Counted from the first letter of the stretch, positions 25,468 to 36,741 are shown. The stretch is DNA of 64,000 nt from Allodiplogaster sudhausi (GCA_945643635.1 CALZFC010000053.1:302501-366500), one strand, 5' to 3'. Numbers and translations are program-made. The notes: generated by a model from the letters alone, not told the origin.

Positions 25468-26640
25468 GATCTCTGGTAGTAATCTCGCTCCCCTTCCCTT
25501 CTACTTTTCCTACCCATTTTCTTCGTACCAATTAAGTGCGTCATATCAATTGGAGTGCAATGCTTCTGAGCATAAGTAGAATTTGCGCAAGCTAAAACCA
25601 CCAGGCCAACGATCAATTTGGATAGTTGCTTACCATGGCCGGGATCTAGCACCTCAATATTTTTTCTCTTAAAAATTTTTTTTTCAACTCAATTTCTCTT
25701 CAATATGAGCACAGAAAGAAGTCAAGCTAAAGATGTCGACATTTTGACGATGGAGTAGCAGTCAACTCATCATTCGATTCTAATGATAATCAACACTCTG
25801 CGCCATCTATGAGCAAGTTTGAAATCAGTTTTGCCTGATTCATATATTCGGTTCTTCATCCTGTATTATCTTTCCATTATCTCTTCCTCTCCTTCTCTTT
25901 CTCTCTTTTTCTCACTCTTTACTCTCTCGCTCTTTATTCCTACATATATCGTCCTGTTTCACTTTTTTTGTTGTTGCTTATTCCACGAATTTGTGTGCGC
26001 TCATATTATATGAACTTTCTCTGGAAAAAGACTCCTCTTTTTTTGCTTTTATGCATATATTGAGAGAAAGCGAGAGAGTACAGACAGTGAGCGAGAAAGC
26101 GAGAGAGTACAGACAGTGAGCGAGAAAGCGAGAGAGTACAGACAGTGAGCGAGAAAGCGAGAGAGTACAGACAGTGAGCGCCGGAAAGACTAGAAATAAC
26201 AAAAAGACAAACTATAAGCAATAATTGGCACAATTCGCTCTCCCATACAAAGTTTGCAAATGGGCGATGCCGGGATACAGTCCCTGCTAATGAAGTAAAA
26301 AAGATCTACTTACAACAAATATATTGAAAAGTACAAAAAAAAAAACAAAAAAATATCTAGAAAATAAAATTATTTTATATAATAAAGAGAAATGTATCCA
26401 TGTGCCTGGAATAAAATATGAGAGAAAGTTTTTCTTTTCTTTGATAAAGAGACCCAGAGTGAAATTATGAGATGAGTGGTGAAAGTATGAGCATACATAC
26501 AATACTAGTGTGGCAAATCCCAGAATGAATAAGATTAGAAAGAGAGTAAGATTAAAAAGGGACATGAAAGAGCGAGGGAAGCGAAGACAAATTCTTAACG
26601 CTTTTCACGTCAGCGCAAGTAATTTTCCTGCGAATCAGGA

Positions 26641-26677
<37 letters not shown>

Positions 26678-26922
26678 TGGGCAGAAGAAAGAGAGAGAGA
26701 GAGGGAGGGGACAGAAGAGAGAGAGAAAGAGAGCGAGACAGAGAGAGAGGGCAAAAGAGAGAGAGAGGGACATAGAGCGAGCACGGAAACATTCAGTTTA
26801 TGTATGTAGGTACATCGTCGTCGTCGTTTGGCAACGTTCCATTCAGACAGACATTCGAGCCTGACCTATCTCTAAGATCTCCTACCTTTCTCTCACTCTC
26901 TTCTTCTTCTCTACTTCTCTCT

Positions 26923-26959
<37 letters not shown>

Positions 26960-27044
26960 TCTAGTACATCCCCCTTCTCATTTCCTCTCGTCCGCTCTCT
27001 TCGCCTCGCGCCCTTCTTAGCCACTCTTTCTCTCAGTTTCTCCT

Positions 27045-27087
<43 letters not shown>

Positions 27088-27149
27088 GCATCTGATTCAT
27101 AGTCGTCCTTGTTTGTCACGTGGTCTGCTTCTCCCTCCGTCTGGCTTCA

Positions 27150-27191
<42 letters not shown>

Positions 27192-27948
27192 CCTCTCTTT
27201 CCTCTCCTTCTCCCGTTTACATGAATACGCCGGCCAAGAGCTAGATTTCTGTTGGGCAAGATTTTTTTCTCTATCCTCTATCTAGATGCATGCATATGTG
27301 TCGACATGCCAGTATCGGCGAAAGCCGGGAAAGAGAAGAGCGAGAAAGTGGGAGACCGAGAAAGGAGACAGGTTGACAGAGGGAAAAGATATGCTTCTGA
27401 GAGGGAGAGACAACGAGAGAGAGATGACAAAGAGAGATGGAGAAACAGAGAGAGAGAGAGAGATATAGAGTGAGAGACAGAGAGAGAGAGAGAAAGAGTA
27501 AGGGAGAGGGGGGAGAGGTAGAACGAGAGAAAATAAACGACGGAAAGGGATACTGCGTTCTGCAGAATTGAGCTTCGGCGCAGCGTAATAGAAAAAAACA
27601 TGGTCACGAGTTTCTTGAAACCCCTGGGTACGAACGATAACGAAAATTCATACATAAATTTATATATATAGCTTAAGAAAACTACTTTAATTTTTTTGTA
27701 AATTTGTTTCAATATACAAATGGTTAAAATGGGGCTCTATATGTAAGAAAATGCACGAGAACATCTGAACCATAGATAGCAAATCAGGAAAAGTGAATTT
27801 TATCTAATAGCGGCCGCGAAAGAGAAAGAGATATAAATAGAGAGAGAGAGGCTCATATAAACAGTGCTTCATCTAGCCACGGAACTCAACCCTGGAAAGG
27901 TTAGAGTTTGGAGAGAGTGAGAGACAGAAATAAAAAGAAAGAAATAGG

Positions 27949-27981
<33 letters not shown>

Positions 27982-28215
27982 AAGGAATCGGTACGGGGAT
28001 GATGAAGATTTAGAAAATGTAGAGAAGAAAGGAAAGTGTATGAGAAAAGAGTAGTTGGCGTGGGAATTACTCACAAGTGGACAAAACAGTATGAGTGTGC
28101 AGATGACGTCATTGGCATTAGATAAGAGTGTGAATATCCACTCATAGAGTGGGTACAAAGATTCCTCATCGAATTCTCATTATTCTCAGTTTCTTCCTCT
28201 CTCTCTCTCTCTCTC

Positions 28216-28258
<43 letters not shown>

Positions 28259-29051
28259 ATCTCACTTATTCTCTATTTAATCATATGTATATATATACAT
28301 ATAAATACAAATATCCATCTATACCAATTTACAGCGCATGAAGTTGTCAGTTAAAAAAGGATTGATCCGCAAAAAATATTATTAGAAAAAATTTGTGTGA
28401 ACAATATTGTCAAACGCAGGTTTTCGGAGGCTACTGCTGAATAAGCCTTGAACAACAGTGATAGTGATGTCCACATTCGGGTCTAGGCTTGGTAATACAT
28501 ATGTATGTATGAAGAGAGAGAGAGAAAGAAGAGCGACCAGACAGACAGACAGAAAGAGATTGAGATTGCGAGATGGAGAGGAGTCGAAAGAGTGCAGGAA
28601 GTTGAGAGAGTCTGCAGCTAAAACGAAAAGCTGAAATGCTTTTTGTTTGGTCACGTGGAGCATGCCGCGCGTCATCTCTCATATGCCGTCTCTGTCCCAG
28701 AGAGAGAGAGAAAAAAAAAGAAAGAGAGAGAGAGAGAGAGAGAAGGAAACAGGGAGAGAGAGTTAGGGAGAAGCGAGAGAGAAACAGAGAAAGAAGAGAG
28801 AGTGAGTCAAGGAGGGCTAGAGAGCTCCAGTGAGTTGCCAAAGTTCATGAGAGTCATTAAGTTAGTCGACATCGTTGCCATCCACATTCAACTCTCTCTC
28901 TCTCTCTTTCTCTCTCTCTTTTTCTTTCTTTCTCTCTATTTCACTCTCTCGCTCTGTTCAAAACACTCTTGTTGAATGAATCTGTTCGATGGAGCAGTAG
29001 AATTACTCATAAACTTATTTTTGCATACTTAATCAAACAAAGGAAGAGAGC

Positions 29052-29082
<31 letters not shown>

Positions 29083-29739
29083 GAGAGAGAGAGAAGGGAG
29101 GGAGAGAGAGAAGAGAGGGAGAGGGAGAAGAGAGAAGAGAGATTGAGGCAGACAGAGTGTGAGCGGGGAAGTCTCGATGACACCTATCGAAGCTATTTTT
29201 CTCCTTTCTATGCGCACATGTACATTCATAATGAAGTGGCCTTGTTTGCTTTGGTCTGCATATGTAAGTATGTTCAAAGGCATCATTGTCTGGCAGACGA
29301 AGCAGAGTGGTGAGAGAGAAGAGGGGGCATAGACAAGGAGAGAGGAAAAGAGTGAGAGACAGAGGAGAGAGAAAGTGAGAGAGAGAGAGAGAGAGCGAGA
29401 GAGAACGAAAATAATATTTCTGCACAGCACTTTAGGCATGCCCGGCCGGCGTTCAACGACAAAAAAAAGATTGCGAGCAAAAGGATTGCATTCTAAGGAG
29501 ATGACATCATACAAATACATATGTATGTATGCATGTACATTATGGAAATCAATTAAGGAGAAAGAAAGTGAAAGAGAGAGAGAGAGAGAGAGAGAGAAAC
29601 GGAGGGAGGAGCAGAGAAAGAGATCGACAAAGAGAACGAGAGAGCGGAAGAGAAATGTGAAGGCAAATTGTATCTTCATATCCCGATAGACAGCGACAGA
29701 GAGATAGTGACAAATAAGAAGAGTGAGTGAAAGAAAGAA

Positions 29740-29783
<44 letters not shown>

Positions 29784-30084
29784 GCTAGTGCATGCTGATA
29801 GATCTGCGGAGCGAAAAAGTACATATGTAATGTAGAAAAAAAAAAAACTAAAATAAATTTTAGTGTTACCGTAATCGACGGACGACGAGGCTGAAATGTA
29901 GCGGCGGACGCACTCGGTGGAGCGGATGAGACGTGTACGCGTCCGGATCGAGAGGCGCAGCCGGTCGCACAGCTCAGAGAGCTGAAGTGGCGGGAAATTT
30001 TAAAGTTTGAAAACTCAAATAAGCAATCAATGGATTTGATTGTCATGGTCTGGCGTAAAATGGCTCTTTCGGAACGACATCTGA

Positions 30085-30137
<53 letters not shown>

Positions 30138-30325
30138 CATAAATAAGTATATATAATCTCATCACTTTCTCCCTTATCTCCCTCTTTCTTTCTTTCCTGG
30201 TTGCTCCTGGAAACACGAGGCAAACGTAGCTTCATCTACTTGCAAACATATAAATGCGCAAAAGGATATCTCAATGCATGTTCTCGTAATCTCAATCTCT
30301 CACTCTCGCTCTCTTCTCTCTCCCC

Positions 30326-30376
<51 letters not shown>

Positions 30377-31552
30377 ACTCTTTCTCTGTCTCTCTCTCTG
30401 GACTGTCCGATTTTCGCTTCTCCATAAATTACTAATAAGCGTACGTCGCCAGGGAACGTAAGCCACGTTTTCTGTGGAGAAAGAACGAAAAAAGAGCACG
30501 TGCATTCTCAGTGCAATAAAGCGGAAAATGTTGACTGCCTTCCTTCTTTCAAAAAAAATTAATCTCTCTTTCTCTCTCTATTTCTCTCTTTCTTTGTCTG
30601 GCTCTCTCTCTCTCTCTCGCTCTGTATCTCTCTCTCTCCCTCTCTCTCTCACTCTCTGTCTCTCTTTCTCTTTCTCTCTCTCTCTCTCTCTCGCTGAAGC
30701 TGTCTAACAACAACAACAAAAAAAACACTGATTCCGCAGGTAAAATAAGTGCAACAAAAATCTCCATGAATAAGAAAACACAAAGAGAAGAGTGAAAATA
30801 TAATCATGATCCTCAGAATCAATAAAACTTTCGCATCTGAAAGGAGATCAATACTAAACAAACACGTTCAAACAATACGCGAAACGAAGATAAAAATGAG
30901 TCCTCTTCTTCAAGACTTTCCTCACTTTGCTCTGCTTTTTTAGTAATCCGAATTTGCGTCTCTCACTAGAACTTTCACGCAACTTCTGTCTTTTTCTCTC
31001 CATCTCTGTCTGACACTCAGATTTTCACCCTCACTCACTGTCTCTCTCTCTATCGATCCCTCTCTCTATCTCTTTCTCTCTCTACCTCTCTCATTCTCTT
31101 TCTTTACTCTTTCTCTCTCTGCCTGTTTCTTTCTCTGATCTCTGACTCTATAGCTCTCTCTCTTAATCTTCTCTCTCTCTCTCGCTCTCTCTCTCTCTAT
31201 CTCCCTCTCCTTTCTCTCCCGATTACACAGTCTCCTCTCCTTTCTGCTTGCGTTTTGTTTTTGCCTCATGTGCCTCAACCCTGCAGCTGTCGTCATGTTG
31301 CAGGATTTACTTTCGAGAGATCTCGAGCAAACGAGAACGAAGGAGTGAGAGAGAGCGAGAGATAGAGAGAGAGTGATTGAGAGAGTCAGAGAGAGAGAAC
31401 AAGATAAAGAGCGGGAGATAGAAGGAGAGAAAGAAAGAAGAAGAGCGAGGTATATCGATGGATAAAGCTGCACAAAATAGGAAGAGAGACATGAACGAGG
31501 CTAGAGTAAAGATGAGCACGGAATCTATGAAGAAAAGTGAAACATAGGAAAA

Positions 31553-31594
<42 letters not shown>

Positions 31595-31907
31595 TTGTGA
31601 CGAATGAGGAGTCCGGACGGATGCACAAACATTAGGATTTTGGTTTATTATTTCTCTCTCGCTCTCTCACTCTCTCTCCCTCACTCTCTCGCGCTCTCTC
31701 TCTTTCTTTCTAGTTCTATTCTCTTTCTCTTTCTTTTTCTCTCACTTCGCATCTCAATCGCTTTCCTCTCTTTTTTTTCTTCCTCTTCTGCCGGAATATT
31801 CCCTCCCGTTCACCATCTGCCCTTCTTCGTTCTACTCTTGCAGCGGAGTTTATCTGCAGAAAACGTGACAAATAAACTCCAACTTCGTCTCCTTCTCTCT
31901 GCCTCTC

Positions 31908-31948
<41 letters not shown>

Positions 31949-34091
31949 CTCCCGCCTCTTCATTCAACATGCATTGCTTACATGTGGTAGCCTAGTAGAA
32001 TCGAGACGAAGTACTTCTCATATACTATGTACGTGCAGAGGGAGAATGAGCGCCGAAAATGGGTTTAAAAAGTTTCTTCCACTTTCTCTCTCTCGCTCTT
32101 TCGCTTTCTCTCTCTCTCTCTATTTCTCTCTTAACCTCTCTCTCTCTCTGCCATTTCCAGTTGCACCTCGTGGTACCACAAATGCCTTCGCCATGGTGGA
32201 TGTCCTCGCGGGAAGCCCTCTGGCTATTTCTGCTCGCCCGTTGTCCATTCCCAGTTTAGTAAAAAAAAATTTTCAAGTGGCATGTTGATGACGACACAAC
32301 GTGTGGAAAGGAACACGAATAGAGTGAGGGAGGGAGAGAGACAAAAAAGAGGGAGAGAAGCGAGAGAAGGGAAGGGAGAGAGAGAGAGTGTGAGAGAAAG
32401 ACCGAGAGAAAAATCGATTGAGAGACGGCGAGAGTGCGAGAGAAAAGGGAAGGAAGGAAGAGAGTGAGAGAGAGCACGCAGAAAATTGACAACATGAAAA
32501 CACAATTTCTATCAACAATATTCGATAAAACTTAATTATTATTTTAGACAAGATCTTAAATATGTACACACATGAAATCACGTAAGTCCTGGATATTATA
32601 CAAATTAAACTCTCTTTCGCTGGATTCTTTCTCATTCTCATTAGCCGCCTTCGTTTACTTCCCTTTTTCACTCTCTCCCGCTTCCTTCGCTCTCTCACTC
32701 TTTCTATGTCACTCTCTCTCTCTGTCTTCTTCTCTCGTTCTCTCTCTCACTCTCTTCCTCTCTCTCTCTCTATCTCTCTCTCTACCTCTCCAATTCTTTT
32801 CAGACGTCTTTGCCCAACTCACGTCACTTGGATGCGTTCCTTCCTTGTCAACTGAGACAGCCATGTGGACAGAAGCAGGAGGCCATGCCTGCCTTTTCTC
32901 GCTCTCTTTCTCTCGTACTCTCTTTCTCTCTTTCACTCTTTCTCTCATCCCTCCTTCTTTCTCTCAATCTTTTCGCTCTTTCTATTACTATTCATCTCTC
33001 CCTCTCTTCCACTATTCCCTTCTCTCAGTCGTCCACACCAACATATTCCAAAGATTTTCAATGCCTTCCCTCAATTCAACGAGATTTGGATAAGCATACA
33101 TACGCAAAGATTTGAGTCGGATTTAAAATTCTGAAGATGATTTGGCAATAAAAAATATATATTCTTTAATAAGATAAAGACGCTTCAATAAGAGGTTAAT
33201 AAGATAAAGACAAAGGGGCAGACAGACGTTTTAAGGGATCATCAAATACGTTCAACACATGAATTTTTTTAAGAAAAATGTGTGCGAGTTAAATTAATGA
33301 GTTTTTTTTACAGTAGCTTTTTTTCTTATTTCTAAAAGTCACGTGCACAATTATGAGCCAATCTTTTCCTCCACCTTCTTAGTGTCGTTGTCGATGAGTG
33401 CCGGCAGATCGGCGACCGCGGCGTGGAGCCGCGACGCGTCCGCGTCGCTTACCCCAACGATGCTGAGCCACGAGGAGAGAGAGGGGTAGGCGGGAGAGGC
33501 TGAGGAGGGCGAGGAGGGCGAGGAGGGACGGCGAGCGCGGAGGACAGCTGAGAGAAGACGCACCAGACGGGCCTAACCAGCAAGACATTCTGCTAAGATT
33601 TTTTAAATGAAAAAATTATATTCTTTTATTTATTTTTATAATCACGATAAGGAGAGGTATACATAAATACATGAATATTTTACGCTGCAATATACATAGC
33701 GGCGAATATTTGTAAGAAAGACTTTTTTGGGGTTCATCAAATACGTTTAATGAATACATATATTGTTATGAAGATAAATACGTGCGGCTTAAATATATGA
33801 TAGTAAACGAATAGGAGGTAATATTTACTCCTCTCTCTCTCTCCCGCTTCCTCTCTCTCTCTCTCTCTCTCATTCTCAATCTTTCTCTTTCTCTCAATCT
33901 CTCACCTCATAAGCCACCAGATCGGCCTCTGTAAGCGTTGCTCTTCTCCTTTGGAAGCAGTCAACGAGTGCCTCGAAAGCGGCGGCTGGCGCGGCGGCCA
34001 CGGCCGGGGAAGATGGACTGGGTGGCGGTGGGCCGCGGCTTGGGTCGGGACTTGGACCCCGGCCCGAGCCATCCGGAGCGTTCGCCGCCAT
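7889..34091 (-). CDS. ksr: Kinase Suppressor of Ras, KSR (26 exons)
   Basis: Scaffold pseudokinase that brings Raf, MEK and ERK together at the membrane. Exons in reading order: 34091-33906, 33572-33375, 29981-29870, 20258-20138, 19756-19623, 18230-18149, 17675-17544, 14949-14789, 14357-14224, 13979-13919, 13773-13685, 13291-13214, 13034-12936, 12553-12376, 11927-11783, 11616-11504, 11320-11241, 10939-10863, 10493-10373, 10193-10083, 9902-9819, 9693-9601, 9389-9253, 8983-8861, 8460-8331, 8035-7889. Phases agree at every junction and the sum is 3126 nt (1041 residues). Domain order is CA1 (about 40-165), Ser/Pro-rich (about 166-440), C1 finger (about 450-512), FxFP motif (about 617), kinase-like (about 755-1030). 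The start is the ATG at 34091 with A at -3 and G at +4. Sequence upstream may extend it. The gene is longer than the human KSRs I remember because of the Ser/Pro/Ala-rich middle. One acceptor (before 20258) is non-canonical. Confidence 0.88.
8466..8505. repeat. (GA)n beside the KSR exon 25 acceptor
   Basis: About 20 GA units directly upstream (transcript sense) of the acceptor TTTTAG at 8461-8466, so the intron ends (CT)n-TTTTAG. Confidence 0.85.
9427..9615. repeat. Tandem ~95-bp duplication copying an exon end and its 5' splice site
   Basis: Two adjacent units, about 9427-9514 and 9518-9615, share 'ttctatcacacct', 'ttcgtgg.acttaaatata' and 'acctggcaaatctgcgt'. The right-hand unit ends with the true 3' end of KSR exon 9693-9601 and its donor. 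The left unit is an intronic echo with a second donor. Confidence 0.8.
9959..10060. repeat. (CT)n tract in KSR intron 20
   Basis: Interrupted CT dinucleotide tract lying 23 bases from the donor at 10081-10082. It accounts for the Ser/Leu and Arg/Glu frames found here. Confidence 0.85.
10863..12553 (-). CDS. ksr: KSR CA4 region with FxFP ERK-docking motif (exons 14-18)
   Basis: The linker between C1 and kinase domains. Exon 12553-12376 carries DSSSSTNSSAPSTPA, very close to the DSSSSTNSSTPSSPA stretch I remember from vertebrate KSR. Exon 11927-11783 carries NNKIFTFPDCLPEV. FTFP fits the FxFP (DEF) motif by which KSR binds active ERK, and the family has QFIFPD at this place. Exons 11616-11504, 11320-11241 and 10939-10863 follow in phase. 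Exon 11320-11241 (SQDSDATVRTTEGSEG) is needed to restore phase between its neighbours. Confidence 0.8.
12113..12373. repeat. (CT)n array touching the KSR exon 14 donor
   Basis: About 260 bp of CT units with two copies of a longer block (ctctttcctctactacctctctcccacctcac). On the transcript strand the donor reads GTTAGAGAGAG, so the microsatellite starts within the 5' splice site. Confidence 0.88.
12936..13979 (-). CDS. ksr: KSR C1 zinc finger (CA3; exons 10-13)
   Basis: Atypical C1 domain that targets KSR to membrane. The joined exons give H-x14-C-x2-C-x14-C-x2-C-x4-H-x2-C-x7-C, starting at the His of IPHVWVRRNTFRYSDQ and followed by MCALCRRQLGFGF, CKSCKTKVHTHC and KSKMGDTC. This is the C1 ligand spacing, with all its Cys and His ligands present except any further C-terminal ones, which I could not place. 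Exons are 13979-13919, 13773-13685, 13291-13214 and 13034-12936. The acceptor of 13034 has its pyrimidine tract supplied by a (CT)n microsatellite. Confidence 0.88.
14224..20258 (-). CDS. ksr: KSR Ser/Pro/Ala-rich linker (exons 4-9)
   Basis: Low-complexity coding exons that in KSR proteins hold proline-directed phosphorylation sites and 14-3-3 sites. Seen here: GPDDELLQKKLEEEASQDPP, RLTPPSLGN, QKSPPESARTL, MSPPRDPSPGE, ITSPPAATPATPS, VSFSPASFLKS, LPSRTLCPPSP. Exon coordinates are given in the whole-gene entry. Assignment rests on phase continuity and codon-like GC-rich composition and not on sequence identity, because this part of KSR is poorly conserved. Exon 5 uses the donor TCGA|GTTAGT. 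A weaker GTTTGT ten bases earlier would break phase with exon 6. Confidence 0.7.
14962..14991. repeat. (AT)n microsatellite
   Basis: About 13 AT units immediately upstream of KSR exon 14949-14789. Similar AT tracts are at 17443-17464 and 30090-30133. Confidence 0.9.
14990..17543. other. KSR intron 7, no gene seen
   Basis: AT-rich unique sequence with CT arrays at about 15590-15735 and 16200-16275. I saw no coding block with flanking splice sites on either strand. Confidence 0.5.
20585..20745. repeat. (GA)n with an imperfect internal repeat
   Basis: GA dinucleotide array containing two copies of a unit 'gacagagagagcgaaagaaagaga' about 53 bases apart. It gives rise to long Ser/Leu-rich minus-strand and Arg/Glu-rich plus-strand frames. 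Confidence 0.9.
26066..26181. repeat. Minisatellite, 29-bp unit, four copies
   Basis: Four near-identical units of 29 bases, 'cgagaaagcgagagag' followed by 'tacagacagtgag'. They carry a unique segment (tacagacagt) that distinguishes them from the surrounding dinucleotide arrays. Confidence 0.92.
29870..34091 (-). CDS. ksr: KSR CA1 region (exons 1-3)
   Basis: These exons encode the KSR-specific CA1 module (coiled coil plus SAM-like fold) that binds Raf and membrane. Exon 1 ends LTEADLVAYE and exon 2 opens ARLVRLLSAVLRARRPS, which together parallel the KSR coiled-coil signature LTQ.EIRTLEAKLVRYI. Then YPSLSSWLSIVGVSDADA parallels SYPRFSDWLYTFNVRPEV, and ADLPALIDNDTKK parallels the DALLEMNEAKV helix. 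Exon 3 (ELCDRLRLSIRTRTRLIRS) matches the following helix ECGRLQYALTCLRKV. The junction of exons 2 and 3 looks about ten residues short. The frame continues VEEKIGS past the proposed donor to a TAA at 33351, so a small exon or a different donor may be missed. Confidence 0.8.
29982..33374. other. KSR intron 2, repeat-dominated
   Basis: 3.4 kb with CT/GA arrays (about 30300-30400, 30560-30695, 31035-31210, 31320-31440, 31920-31945, 32330-32470, 32700-32790) and an (AT)n tract at 30090-30133. No convincing exon was recognised. A small KSR exon may be hidden here. Confidence 0.45.
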
Positions 34092-34387
34092 CGTCGTAGC
34101 GGTGATGTCATCTCCGTCCGTCGACTGGACAGGTCGCTGCTGTTGCGTCTCACAGTGGCCAGTGTCCTTCAAGGTGCCAAAAACTCACGTTTAAATTCGC
34201 GCCTTTTTGCCTGAGACACAGGGCGAGAGAGCAAGTGACTTGGAAAGAGGCTACGGTAATTATCAAGGAAATTCAAATAGATTTTTAGTTTCGTCATCCT
34301 TTAAGAGGAATTTAGAAAATAAACAAATATTTAAATATAAAAATAATAATTTTTATGAAAGACGACAAATAAAGAAGGCCTTGCAAC

Positions 34388-34540
34388 CTCCGTGGTCAGA
34401 ATGAGCGGCGGCTGAGGACGGTGTGAGCTCCTTTCCGCGACTGAAGCGGAAGAGGCAGCCGCGCCTGATGCGGCAGAGGAGCCTGCCGCGCCACACGCGG
34501 CACCACTCGACGCCGTCCGTTTGAGCATTCCGGAGAGTGC
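34388..34540 (-). CDS. Ala/Ser-rich exon, possible 5' extension of KSR
   Basis: A 153-nt block with acceptor CGCACCAG and donor GAG|GTTGCA. It reads as 51 Ala/Ser-rich codons (SGMLKRTASSGAACG...RPQPPLILTTE) in phase 0 with the longest form of the first KSR exon (34166-33906), whose frame is open upstream of the ATG at 34091. It could be coding N-terminal extension, 5' UTR, or belong to another transcript. A second frame is also open, so the coding sense is not certain. Confidence 0.4.
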
Positions 34541-34876
34541 CTGGTGCGAAGGGGGGAAGAAGAATTGGAATGATTTTGTGAAATGGCAAAAGAAACGAAT
34601 TCTTCACGGGTGTATACGGAGTATTTATGTGAAAGAAGCAATTTTTTTCTTCTTCTTGTAAAATTATAAGAAATAGCTATAAGAAATAGCTACCGTGAAA
34701 GAGATACTATAAAAACCTTTATGTACTACTTGAAACGTTAGGTACATATGTTCATAAGGATTAATTTTCGAATATATGCATAATTTTTAAAATAAAAATT
34801 TAACAGATTTCTCAATGAATTTATTTATAACATCGAGATTGCGCGGGAAATTTAGAAATAGTTTTTTTTTGCTTAC

Positions 34877-34935
34877 CGAGCTGCTGGCCGCCGCGCCGCA
34901 ATCGCTCGAGCAGCAGCAGGCGCCGCCGCCGAAGA
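34877..34935 (-). other. Possible further 5' exon, Ala/Ser/Cys-rich, donor GTAAGC
   Basis: A GC-rich block ending TCG|GTAAGC, with Ala/Ser/Cys codons (CSSDCGAAASSS) that would join exon 34540-34388 in phase 0. Its upstream end is unclear. The frame stays open into a CT tract with no acceptor, so this could be a first exon or transcription start area. Confidence 0.3.
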
Positions 34936-34999
34936 GAATGGTTGAGCGGACGGTGACAAGAGGAGAGAGAGAGGGAGAGAGAATGAAAGAGAGAGGATG

Positions 35000-35262
35000 A
35001 GGGAGAGAGTGCGCGTGGAGGAGAGAGGAGAGACAACGAGACGGATGGCTCTCCGAAATGAAGGCGCGTACAGTGGGAGGAGGTTTCTTAAAGGAATAAA
35101 AAAATCTGCGATTAATGAATTCAGTGTATAAGCAACGGCGTGACATTGGGTGAAAAATATGTTGTCGCGACCCACCCTCGCATTATGTAGAAATCGAATC
35201 CATCAGCGAAAGCGTCTCCCGCAACTCATAAGCGGATTACTTTCACGTAATCGAGAAAGAGA

Positions 35263-35309
<47 letters not shown>

Positions 35310-36698
35310 ATGCGAGAGAAAAAAGGGAGAGAAAAAGAGATTGAAAAAGAAAGAGGGAAAAGACGCGGATTATTTCGCTTTTTAATGCGTATTGCACGAT
35401 GATTACAAACTTATGCTACTATTGATTCTGCGTATTTTGAGGAGCGAATTATTTGATGTTAGCTTTCATGAAGAATTTGTAAATCGGCATGAACCATACA
35501 GGATGAATCATTCTGACAAATTTGAGAGAGTGAGAGAAGAGGAAGAGAGCGAGAGATAGTTTGCTAGAGAGAAGGAGAGAGAGAGAAAACCAAGGGAAAA
35601 CAAGAAGTAAAAGAGAATGAAAGAATAGTTGTCAATTTCCCGTCTCCATCGACAACTCTCTGGGTACTTCCAATTGATTATTCTCCTTTTGATGTATACT
35701 AACTTTATGAGAACGAAATAAATAAAAAAAATTAACCACAAAAACATTGAGTAAATTTTGCATTGTAAAACTGCTGCTCTGAAATAAATAAAATAGTTGG
35801 AAACGTTTGAAAAGTTAGAAGTGTTAGACTAATTGTCGCTAATGGGAAGGTGCTAGAATGTCCGTAAAAGTCTATTAAAGAGAGAACTGGAAGGGGGGCT
35901 ACATTGTGAAAGGGTATAACATGGCCCCCGCCCCGTAGCAATAGAGATGACGGCAAGCAATTAGAACTGTGGCAGCTGAATTCTTGGAAATGCCAGCAAA
36001 TGGAGCGTGCCAGAGGAACGCTTTCGATTGGTGAGATGAGAGAGAGAGGAGAAAGGGAGGAGAAAGAGAAAGAGGAGAAACAGAGAGTGGGGAGAAAGAG
36101 AGAGAGAGAGAGAGAAGAGAAAGAGAGAGAAAGAAAGAGAGAAAGAGAGAGAGAGACGAAATTTGGGGGGGGGGTAGATAAATCAGAAATGGAACGAGCG
36201 ACGGTAAGCGAGAGCACAGCGGTAGGGGCGAAGGAAAGCAAAAATGAAAATTAGACGGGCGACAAAGAAATAAGAGATTGACAACGCTAGAACGATCCTA
36301 ATAATACTAAAGGTAGATGAACATATGTACATGCATACATATGTAGTACATATGTATGTATATAGGCTAAAGACGAGCAAATAGGAGAATGGCTGTAGCA
36401 GCAAACTGGCCTACGATGAGACTAGTAGATTAAGAGTGGAAATAAATAAAAAAGAGAAAAAAGAAGAGAAAGAGAGAGAGAGAATGAGAGAGAGAGATTG
36501 AGATTGAGAGGGATTGAAAGTCCGGAAAAGAGAAAGCGATGAAAAAAATGCTCTCTGGAGCTAAAGGAATGGACATGCCGGAAATGAGCAAAAAATGGAT
36601 AGAGATTGAAGGCTTGAGAGAGATTAAGAGAGAGAGAGAGGAGAGTAGTGAGGAAGAGGGAGAGATACTGAGAAATAAGATCCAAGAAGGGCAGAGAG

Positions 36699-36741
<43 letters not shown>

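Larger units (their letters stand above)
20259..29869. other. 9.6-kb KSR intron 3, repeat-dominated
   Basis: The largest intron of the gene. It contains GA/CT arrays at about 20585-20745, 20900-21000, 21180-21236, 22637-22675, 23232-23580, 24000-24180, 24560-24745, 26641-26770, 26930-27190 and 28690-28800, a 29-bp minisatellite, a C13 run and an AT palindrome near 21720-21760. I found no nested gene, but a short non-coding RNA could not be excluded by eye. Confidence 0.5.

Noticed and set aside
26066..26181. Regularly spaced repeats that might suggest a CRISPR array
   Set aside because: The units are contiguous with no spacers, and the DNA is eukaryotic. It is a minisatellite.
33351..33375. 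KSR ending at the TAA at 33351
   Set aside because: The following exons continue KSR domains in phase through the kinase, so this can at most be a truncated isoform.
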